Program-made: the position numbers and the translations under genes
Notes under the pieces: generated by a model
What the model was told of the DNA's origin: nothing
The model's input: only the letters and a program-made list of their open reading frames with translations
Database searches by the model: none
Source of the DNA: Pratylenchus scribneri
Lineage: Eukaryota > Nematoda > Chromadorea > Rhabditida > Pratylenchidae
Length of the DNA: 64,000 bases
Assembly: GCA_030063045.1 (NCBI GenBank)
Contig: JAQSEB010000201.1
Location: forward strand, 558,001-622,000
Direction: 5' to 3'
Shown: positions 37,520 to 49,500 of the stretch, one piece after another
How the letters are laid out: each line of letters starts with the position of its first letter
Numbering within the stretch: position 1 is the stretch's first letter

Positions 37520-40500
37520 ATGAAATTTTTTTGCATTATTTTTATTATTTTTTATATTCCTTCATGCATTTCCCCGATTTCAAACCCTCTTAATTATATA
37601 TTGCCGAGAAAAAATTGTAAGTTCAAGAAAAATGTGATATTAATAAAAATTAAACTAATAAATGTTTGCTTTATTTTTAGCCCTCCAATTTGAATGCATT
37701 TTGGAATACATTTTGGAGACACGCATTGTTAAAACCGAATTATTTGCTAAAAATATCGCGGAAAACTTTGAAATATTACGACGAATTGTACCGAATGATG
37801 AGATGAAAAATTTAAAAATACAAAGAAGTGAATTAAAAAACTATTATTTTGGAAAATTGGAAAATGAGGATATGTCGAATAGAAAAATTAATGAATGTTT
37901 TTCGATGAATGAGAAAGCTTTAGGAAAAGATGGAAATTATTTATCAATGAAAAAATTGTTCCAACTATCTGAGAATAAATTTTTTTTGCCGAATGAATGG
38001 AAGAAAAAATTTGGTGAGATTAATCATTTAAAAAATTAATCAATATTTAAATTATTTTTATTAATATACTCAATTTTCAATTAAAGAATTTATATTATTT
38101 TGATTTATATTTTTATATTTAGTTCTTATTTTAATTTAATAAAATTGTCGATTTTATTTTAATAATTGAAGGTTTATCCGACTGTTTAATTTAATTTTGT
38201 CTGAGCTATTTTAATTTATTTGAGCAAGTTTAATTTATTCTGACTACATAAATATTTTCCCCGTTTCCTAGAAATTTAATTTTACCGGTTCCCAAAAATT
38301 TAATTCATCCTGTTTCCCAAATATTTAATCGTCCTTTTTCCTGAATTTAATTCCGCCTATTCCGCCTATTTTCCAAACATTTAATTCCGCCTGCTTTACA
38401 AACATTTAATTCCACCTATTTTTCCAAACATTTAATTCCGCCTGTTTCCAACATTTAATTCCGCCTATTCCGCCTGTTTCCAACATTTAATTCCGCCTGT
38501 TTCCAACATTTAATTCCGCCTATTCCGCCTGTTTCCAACATTTAATTCCGCCTGTTTCCCAATTAATCCCGCCTGTTTCCCAACATTTAATTCCGCCTAT
38601 TCCGCCTGTTTCCAACATTTAATTCCGCCTATTCCGCCTGTTTCCAAACATTTAATTCCGCCTGCTTTACAAACATTTAATTCCACCTATTTTTCCAAAC
38701 ATTTAATTCCGCCTGTTTCCAACATTTAATTCCGCCTATTCCGCCTGTTTCCAACATTTAATTCCGCCTGTTTCCCAATTAATCCCGCCTGTTTCCCAAC
38801 ATTTAATTCCGCCTATTCCGCCTGTTTCCAACATTTAATTCCGCCTGTTTCCAACATCTAATTCCGCCTATTCCGCCTGTTTCCCAATTAATCCCGCCTG
38901 TTTCCCAACATTTAATTCCGCCTATTCCGCCTGTTTCCAACATTTAATTCCGCCTGTTTCCCAACATTTAATTCCGCCTATTCCGCCTGTTTCCCAACAT
39001 TTAATTCCGCCTATTTTCCAAACATTTAATTCCGCCTTTTCTCCAACACTTAACTCCGCCAGTTTTAAATTAATTCCGATTTTTTAAAATTAATTCCGTT
39101 ATTTTAATTCTTATCATCTTTGCCATTCTCATTCAGATCTGTCATTAGAAATCTTCCTAGTTCATTTTCCCCTTCTGTCAATAAAATTCAAAAAATTATT
39201 TTTTTTTCACAGATTCCTTGCAAAATTGCATGCTTGATTTCATTATAAATTCCAAATTATATAAATTTGGAAGCATCAAACCAATTTTCTTGGATAAATT
39301 GAAGGAAAAAACAAGCGATGAAATAAGGAAAAATGTATTGGTAAAGGCATATAGACTTAAAGAAAAACCAAATATTGTTTTACAATGGAAATGGGATGTA
39401 AATATGCCAAAACCGGAGGAGACAATTTTTGAGGAAGGCGATCATGGATTCCAAATTTTGAAAAAATGCGAACAATTGGAATTGGACATTGGGTTATTTT
39501 TTTATTATTTAACAAATCAAAATTGATTTATGAAAAATAATTTTTTTTTAATATTTCTATAATTTATATTTTTTTTCACATAAATTTATTTTTTTTTAAA
39601 GAAATAAAAACGGCAAAATATTGACATCTGGAAAGGAAAAAATTGATGCAATGAAATTGCTCAAATATTTCAATGAGGAACAATTATTTTTTAGCCCTCA
39701 ATTCATAAAAATTAAAGGTATGAATATGAACATATTAATAATTATAAAAATTAATAATTTTAACGATTCAATTAGCTTTAAAATTTTACTATTCGAGAAA
39801 TAAAATTTTATTGAAATATAATTTTGACATAAAATAATCAAAAAAAATTTAAGGCAATAGAATCTGAAAAATCAATTAATAATTAAATTTCAGAGAAATC
39901 ATCTGAAATTGAATGCATTTTGGAATACATTTTGGAGACACGCATTGTTAAAACAGAATTATTTGCTAAATATATCTCCGAAAATTATTATAAAATATTA
40001 CGACGAATTGTACCGAACGATGAGATAAAAAATTTGAAAATATACAAAAATGATATGAACAAATATTATTTTGAAAAATTGGAAAATGAGGGTGAAGCCA
40101 ATAAAAAAACGGAAGAATGTTTTTGGATGAATGTGGAGGCTTCAGATGTAGATGCAAATTACTTATCAATGGAAAAATTGTTCAGTCAGAAAGATAATCA
40201 AAATGTTTTGTCAAACGAATGGTATAAAAAATTGGGTGAGTAAATTTATTTTAAAATATTATACGAAGCATTCTTTAATTTATTATTTATTAATTCATTT
40301 TTTAAATAGAGAATTTAATTTATTTTAATTTATAATTAATAAAATTTTCCGGCTTTAATCTTATTAACTGATAGGTATACCGGAATTATGTAGATTCTGT
40401 ATGTTTTATCCAACTGTTTTATGCCTTAAATAATTTCCACATTGATTCATTTTTTTCTTTTCCTTCTCTCGCCAAAATTAAAAATAATTATTTTTTCACA

Positions 40501-43500
40501 GATTCTCTGCAAAATTGTATGCTTGATTTCATTGTAAATTCAAAATTAATTAAATTTGGAAGCATTATACGTATTTTTTTGAATGACAAATGGGGGGAAG
40601 AAAAAGCAATTTTAAGTGAATATAAAAACCATGAAAATCCAAAAATTGTCTTTCGATGGAATTGGGGATTAAAAATGCCAAAACCAGAGGAAACAATTTA
40701 TGAAAAGGGCCATCATGGATTCCAGGCTTTGAAAAAATGTCGACAATTTGTATTGGATATCCAAAAAAATAATGGGTATTAATAATGAAATAATAAAAAT
40801 TTATAAAGTTCTGAATATATATATTGTCAAAAAATGTATTTATATTGAACAATAAATATTCTTATTTATCAAAATTTATTTTTTTCCCATTAATTAAACT
40901 TTTTTTGACAGAAATAGAAAAAGTAAAATTTTGGCTCAAGAAAGGGAAAAAATTGATGCAATGGAATTGCTCAAATATTTCAATGAAGAACAATTATTTT
41001 TGAACGTTCATTTCATAGCGAGTATGAACATATTAATAATAATTTTAAAACAATTTTATCAATAACATTTGGTAGTTAATTTTGTGCCAAATATTCAAAA
41101 AAAAATTTGTTAAATTTTATAGTTTTTTCAACTTTCAAGCAAGCATGATGATATTCAATTTTGTTATTATTCTCCATTGATCTTCTTTATTAAACTGGTT
41201 TTTTGAAACTCAAGAAAAACAAATTCTTTGATCAAATTTAAGCTGTAATTTTATAAATTCTGTATTATAATTAAAAAATCTGGAAAATTATTATTTCAAA
41301 AACATAGTGGTAAAATTAATATTAAAATTGATTGCAAATTAAAAAAATAAATTTAACCCTATTTTTTTTAAAAAAATATGAAATAAATTGATTATTATCT
41401 ATAAGCTTTATAATTTTCATAAGAAGAAAATAGTGAAGAATATAAATTAAACAGTAAAATAAATAAAATTACATTAAAAGTCATTATCAATAAAAATATA
41501 GTATAAATTCTTACGATTTTGCAAAAATATGACTAATCATTTAATTATTATATTTCAGAGCATAAGCATACACCTGAAATCGAATGCATTTTGGATTATA
41601 TTTTGGAGACACGAATTGTTCAAACCGAAATATTTGTCGAGCATTTACATATTGGAAATGAATTTCAAGTTTTCAAAAGAATTGCGCCGAATGACGAGAT
41701 AAAAAAATTAAAAATACATAAAAATGAATTAAAAAGCTATTATTTTGAAAAAATAGAAAACAAGGTTGAAGCAAATAAAAAAACGGAAGAATGTTTTTCG
41801 ATGAATGTTCAAGCTTTAGAAGAAGATAGAAATTATTTATCAATGGAAAAATTGTTCAGCCTAATTGAGAATAAAATTTTTTTGCCTAATAAATGGGAGA
41901 AAAAAATTGGTGAGATTTATATATAAAAAAATTAAGTATTTTAATTCTTATTTCAATTAAAGATTTAAATTTATTTTGATTCATATTTTTCAACCAATAA
42001 GAAAATTATATTTAGTAAAATTTCTAATATTTGATTTATTAATGAAATTGTCGGCTTTAATCTTAATAATTAAAGGCATGTAATCAGTCTGTTTTAATTT
42101 ATTTTCGCTTTACCTAAATATTTAATCCTGTATATCAAATATTTAATACCGCCTATTAACAAATATTTAATTCCGCCTGTTTCCAAACATTTAATTCCGC
42201 CTGTTTCCAAACATTTAATTCCGTCTGTTTCCAAACATTTAATTCCGCCTGTTTCCAAACATTTAATTCCGCCTGTTTCCAAACATTTAATTCCGCCTGT
42301 TTCCAAACATTTAATTCCGCCTGTTTCCAAACATTTAATTCCGCCTGTTTCCAAACATTTAATTCCGTCTGTTTCCAAACATTTAATTCAGTCTGTTTCC
42401 AAACATTTAATTCCGTCTGTTTCCAAACATTTAATTCCGCCTGTTTCCAAACATTTAATTCCGTCTATTTCCAAACATTTAATTCCGTCTGTTTCCAAAC
42501 ATTTAATTCAGTCTGTTTCCAAACATTTAATTCCGTCTGTTTCCAAACATTTAATTCCGCCTGTTTCCAAACATTTAATTCCGCCTGTTTCCAAACATAT
42601 AATTCCGCCTGTTTCCAAACATTTAATTCCGTCTGTTTCCAAACATTTAATTCCGCCTGTTTCCAAACATTTAATTCCGCCTGTTTCCAAACATTTAATT
42701 CCGCCTGTTTCCAAACATATAATTCCGCCTGTTTCCAAACATTTAATTCCGTCTGTTTCCAAACATTTAATTCCGCCTGTTTCCAAACATATAATTCCGC
42801 CTGTTTCCAAACATTTAATTCCGCCTGTTTCCAAACATTTAATTCCGCCTGTTTCCAAACATTAAGTCCGCCTGTTTCCAAACATTTAATTCCGCCTGTT
42901 TCCAAACATTTAATTCCGTCTGTTTCCAAACATTTAATTCCGCCTGTTTCCAAATATTTAATTCCGTCTGTTTCCAAACATTTAATTCAGTCTGTTTCCA
43001 AACATTTAATTCCGCCTGTTTCCCAATATTTAATTCCGCCTGTTTCCAAACATTTAATTCCGTCTGTTTCCAAACATTTAATTCCGCCTGTTTCCAAAAA
43101 TATAATTCCGCCTGTTTCCAAACATTTAATTCCGCCTGTTTCCAAACATTTAATTCCGCCTGTTTCCAAACATTAAGTCCGCCTGTTTCCAAACATTTAA
43201 TTCCGTCTGTTTCCAAACATTTAATTCCGCCTGTTTCCAAACATTTAATTCCGTCTGTTTCCAATTCCGCCTGTTTCCAACATTTAATTCCGCCTGTTTC
43301 CAAACATATAATTCCGTCTGTTTCCAAACATTTAATTCCGCCTGTTTCCAAGCATTTAATTCCGTCTGTTTCCAATTCCGCCTGTTTCCAACATTTAATT
43401 CCGCCTGTTTCCAAACATTTAATTCCGCCTGTTTCCAAACATTTAATTCCGTCTGTTTCCAATTCCGCCTGTTTCCAACATTTAATTCCGCCTGTTTCCA

Positions 43501-46500
43501 AACATTTAATTCCGTCTGTTTCCAAACATTTAATTCCGCCTGTTTCCAAACATTTAATTCCGCCTGTTTCCAACATTTAATTCCGCCTGTTTCCAAACAT
43601 TTAATTCCGCCTGTTTCCAACATTTAATTCCGCCTGTTTCCAAACATTTAATTCCGCCTGTTTCCAAACATTTAATTCCGTCTGTTTCCAAACATTTAAT
43701 TCCGCCTCTTTCCAAACATTTAATTCCGTCTGTTTCCAACATATAATTCCGTCTGTTTCCAAACATTTAATTCCGCCTGTTTCCAAACATTTAATTCCGT
43801 CTGTTTCCAATTCCGCCTGTTTCCAACATTTAATTCCGCCTGTTTCCAAACATTTAATTCCGCCTGTTTCCAAACATTTAATTCCGTCTGTTTCCAATTC
43901 CGCCTGTTTCCAACATTTAATTCCGCCTGTTTCCAACATTTAATTCCGCCTGTTTCCAAACATTTAATTCCGCCTGTTTCCAACATTTAATTCCGCCTGT
44001 TTCCAAACATTTAATTCCGCCTGTTTCCAACATTTAATTCCGCCTGTTTCCAAACATTTAATTCCGCCTGTTTCCAAACATTTAATTCCGTCTGTTTCCA
44101 AACATTTAATTCCGCCTCTTTCCAAACATATAATTCCGTCTGTTTCCAAACATTTAATTAAACTTTTTTTTATATTAATTGCGCCTGTTTTTTTTTGTAA
44201 TTCTGCATCTTTTAAATTAATTCCTCTTTTTTAAATCTTTAAAATAATTTTTTCATTTTCATTCATATCTGTCTTTTAAAATCTTCCAAGTTCATTATTT
44301 CATTCTTCTCCAAACAAAATTAAATAAATTATTTATTCACAGATTCCTTGCAAAATTGTATGCTTGATTTCATTGTAAATTCCAAATTATATAAATTTGG
44401 AAGCATCAAACCAATTTTCCTGGATAAATTGAAGGGAAATACAATCGATGAGATAAGGAAAATGGTAATGATTGATGCATATAGACAGAAAGAGAAACCA
44501 AATGTTGTTTTACAATGGAAATGGGATGTAAATTTGCCAAAACCGGAGGAAACATTTTTTGAAGAAGGTGATAATGGATTCCAAATTTTGAAAAAATGTG
44601 AAGAATTGGAATTAGATATCGGGTATTTTTATAAATTATATAAAACAAAATAACAATCAAAATTAAAAATATAAACTCTCAAATTTTATATATTTCTACA
44701 ATTGATAATTTTTTCCCATTAATTTAATTTTTTAATAAATAGAAAAAGTAAAATATTGGCATATGGAAAGAATAAAATTGATGCAATGAAATTGTTAAAA
44801 TATTTCAGCGAGGAACAATTATTTTTTAACCCTCAATTCATAAAAATAAAAGGTATGAATGTATTAATAATTATCATAAATTAACAATTTTAACGATTAT
44901 ATATTTATTAAGCTTTAGAATTTTATTCTCGAGAAAAAAATAGTGATGAAAAAATTTTGACTAAAAAATAATCCAAAAAAAAAATTAAGGCAATAGAATG
45001 AAAAATCAATTAATAATTAAATTTCAGAGAAATCATCTGAAATTGAATGCATTTTGGAATATATTTTGGAGACACGCATTGTTAAAACCGAATTATTTGC
45101 TAAAAATATCTCCGAAAATTACTATAAAATATTTCGACGAATTGTACCGAATGAAGAGATAAAAAATTTAAAAATATACAAAAATGATATGAATAAATAT
45201 TATTTTGAAAAATTGGAAAATGAGGGTGAAATAAATAAAAAAACGGAAGAATGTTTTTGGATGAATGTGGAGGCTTCAGACACAGATGGAAAATATTTAT
45301 CGATGGAAAAATTGTTCACCCAGAAAGATAATCAAAATGTCTTGTCAAACGAATGGCATGAAAAATTGGGTGAGAAAATTTATTTTAAAATATTATTCGA
45401 AGCATTCTTTAATTTATTATTTATTAATTATTAACCATATCAAATTTAAGAAAAATTAAATATTTTTCACAGATTCCCTGCAAAATTGTATGCTTGATTT
45501 CATTGTAAATTCCAAATTATATAAATTTGGAAGAATCATAACAATTTTTTTGAATGAATTTAATGGAAAAAGGGGCGAAGAAAATGCAATATTAAGTGAA
45601 TATAAAAACAATGAAAATCCAAATATTGTCTTTCGATGGAATTGGGGATTAAAAATGCCAAACCCGGAGGAGACAATTTATGAAGAGGGCCATCATGGAT
45701 TTCAGACTTTGAAAAAATGTCAACAATTTGAATTAAAAAACCAAAAAAATAATGGGTATTTTTTTAATTAATGAAATAATGAAAATATATAGTCAAAATT
45801 GAAAACATATCAAAAAATTTTTTTTTTATTTTTAATTTTTTCCTATTAATTAAATTTTTTTAACAGAAATAGAAAGGGCAAAATGTTGGCCCAAGAAAAG
45901 GAAAAAATAGATGCAATGGAATTGCTCAAATATTTCAAAGAGGAACAATTATTTTTGAGCCATCATTTCACATGGAGTATGAAAATATTTATAATAATTT
46001 AAAAACAATTTTTTCATTATAAATTTTAAGTGGTAATAGTTAAGTTTGTGCCATAAAAAATCTTTGTTTAAAAATGAATATTTTATAGATTTCAACTTTC
46101 AAGTGCGATGATTTTAATTTTTTATTTTTTTCTCTAATCTTTCTTCATTATAAACTGGTTCTTTGAACCTCATAAAAAACACAAGTTTTTTGATGGAATT
46201 TAAGCTGAAATTTTCTATAATCTGTATTTTATAAAAATTTTAAGTCCAAAAGCCGGTTTAGAATGTAAACTCAATCAAGATAAATATCAAAGCATTACAA
46301 ATAAAAAATTAAATTAATGCTTATTTAAGAATTTCTAATTTAAAAAAAATAATTGCAATAAATTAATTATTTTAAACATAATAATTTTTATGAGAAAAAA
46401 ATAGTGAAGAATAATTAAATCATTAATAGAGTACGGATTTATATGCACCGATAAGTGCCAATATATGCGCATATATATGCACCAAAAAAGGCCAAAATAT

Positions 46501-49500
46501 GCAGCAAATATGCCAAGAAATGCCGAAATATGCTTACATATGCACAAAATTATATTGATATTTTTGATTTTATGTATGAAAAAATGGTAAAAAAATTTTA
46601 TTGAACTCAAAAATTAATGATTCAGTATTTCTGTTGCTTAAAATTCCAAAATATAAATTTCCAAAAATTTTGTGCTGCTGAAAAAAATGTTGGATATTCG
46701 ACACATAGGAGGGACAGTTCACTTTTTAGGAAAATTTTTCCATTTTATTTTTTTTAGAAATTTTCTAGAAAAAAAATAAAAATAATTTTCCCGAAAATAC
46801 TATTCTAACAAAATTTTGAATAAATTTTTTTCAAAAATTGAAAAAATATAAAAATTTTTCTAAAAAAATTTAGAAATTTTCAATAAAATTGGCAAAAATT
46901 CTCGAATTTTGGGAAAATATGCACCATATATGATATATGCATGAAATGTCCAAAATAAGCCAAAATATGCATTTTGAAAACGGTTCAAAATCACTTTATT
47001 GAATGTAAAAATACTTTTTACACATTCCCCAATGCTGTGCATATGCGCATGCTCATACAAAATATGCATTTCCATAAAAATCCGTACTCTATAGTCATTA
47101 ATCGATTAAATATGATATAAATTTCTTATAATTGCGCAAAAATATGAAAAATTATATTTCAGAGCATTCACCTGAAATCGAATGCATTTTGGATTATATT
47201 TTGGGGACACGAATTGTTCAAACCGAAATATTTGTCGAAAATTTACATACTGGAATAGAATTTCAATTTCTTAAAAGAATTGTGCCGAATGATGAGATAA
47301 AAAAATTAAAAATTCACAAAAATAATATGAACAAATATAATTTTGAAAAATTGGCAAATGAGGGTGAAGCCAATAAAAAAACTGAAGAATGTTTTTCGAT
47401 GAATATGCAAGCTTTAGAAGAAGATAGAAATTATTTATCAATGGAAAAATTATTCCAACTGACCGAAAATCGACTTATATTGCCCCCGAAATGGCAGGAC
47501 AAATTAGGTGAGAAATTAAAATTTGATTTAAAAATACAATTATTTTCAGACAATCTGCAAGAATGTTTGCTTAATTTCTTAGTGAATTCAAAATTTTTCA
47601 CTTTTGGAAATATCGGACTGATTGAAAATGTGATTAAAAAAACGCCTGAAGAACAGACAATATTAATTCCTTATGAATTCTCCAATGATAAAAAAAATCC
47701 AAAACTTCTTTTTCAATGGAAATGGGGCAAAAATGGAAAACCGAAGGAGGCAATTTATGAAGAAGGCGATGATGGATTTGAGGCATTGAAGAAATGTGAA
47801 CAAATGGGATTGGTCATCAAGGAGAATGGGTATAAATATAAATATAAACTATAAATATACATTGATTAAATACTATTATGTTTACATTATGTTTATTGTT
47901 TATATAATTGACTTTCATATTTGCACAAAATATAAGTGAGAGACATTAAAAATTTTTTATCACAATCATATATCGTCGTAATATGTACCATTATGAATTA
48001 ATTAATTTATGGAATTACCAGAAATATATAAATAAGTTTAAAAATGTCAAACCATTTTACAAATGGTCAAATTTTACCAAAATTAAAATGGTTTACAAAA
48101 ATACCAGAGATTGGTAGACCTCAAGTTAGACCTTGAGCTCAATGTCGATCTGGACCTGGAGCTCAAGATCCAGATCGAGTCAAGTTGAAAAATTATAGGC
48201 CAGCTCAAGCCCAGGTCCAGGTCGAGGTGAAAAATCATCAATTTTCCCCTATGAGGTCAAGGAAATGCTTGAGCTCAATGTCGATCTTGACCTGGAGCTC
48301 AAGATCCAGATCGAGTCAAGTTGAAAAATTAGAGGCCAGCTCAAGCCCAGGTCGAGTCGAGTTGCAAAAATCCAAGGTCTACCAATCTATGAAAAATACT
48401 GGCTTAAATTCAAAAATATAGTTGAACTTAATTTAAAATAGATTTAAAAACTTTATATTGAATATAAAACGGTTCTTAAAAATTTATTTGAGCCATTGAA
48501 AAAGACTAAATGATAATTAATAGAATATACCAAAATTCAATTAGCTAATAGTACCAGAATTGATTGAAAATTTATTAATTTTATTATGGCATTAATTTAA
48601 ATTAATTTTTTTTATCAATTTTAGTGATGCCACAATTTCCAAAGATGAGCCTTCATCCTCGACTAAAAATCTGGAAGACTATCATCAGCAACATATAGCA
48701 GAATTGTGAGTATTATTATTTTTATTGAATTAATTTTTGAATTTAAATTAAAAAGAAATGGAAAAATGGTGGCAAAAGGGAAAGCAAAAATTGATTTAAT
48801 GAAATTGCTCAAATATTTCAAGCAAGAAGAATTATTTTTGCGGCAATTTCCAAATGGTAAGAATTTATTATTATAAAATGACATTTGATTTGATTTTATT
48901 TTGAAATCTGATTTTTTTTCATTTATATATGAAAAGGAGGTGAAAAAATACATTTTATCCTTAAATATAAATTTTTGATAATACATGCTATTTTTTTCTC
49001 CCCAAAAAAATCTTTTTTTCCCCAAAACTTTATTTCCCCCAAAAAACACTTTTTTATCCCCAATATCTCTTTTTTCCCCAAAAAACACTTTTTTATCCCC
49101 AATAAACCCAAAAGTGAAAATTTTTTGATTTTTTTTTTTAAAATCATAAAAATGAATGGAATTTAAGCTTCAGAAGATGAAATTATCTCAATATTTATAA
49201 TATGAATTTTCATATAAATTTCTTTCGTCATTAAAAACTTAGCTTTACCTAGCTCAAAATCTTACCCTAATCTTAGCCCTTAGCCCCTAAAACCCATGCT
49301 CTGATAACCTAGCCCATAGTTCGGAAAATCACATTCGATCATAAACATTAAACTTATTAGAAAAATTTTTTTGCACATTGGAACATGTGTAATGAGTTGC
49401 ATTCCATTTACTTTTATGATTTTTAAGAAAAAATCAAAAAATTTTCACTTTTGGGTTTATTTGGGGATAAAAAAGTGTTTTTTGGGGAAAAAAAAGTTTT

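Noticed and set aside
42094..44149. Many minus-strand open frames of 60-245 codons with METGGIKCL or WKQAELNV repeats
   Set aside because: They are the 24-base satellite read in its open frames. The unit is a multiple of three and lacks stops, the frames switch where units are shortened, and the array lies in an intron of a well-supported plus-strand gene.
42109..44158. Regular short repeats resembling a CRISPR array
   Set aside because: The units abut with no unique spacers, and the host is a eukaryote.
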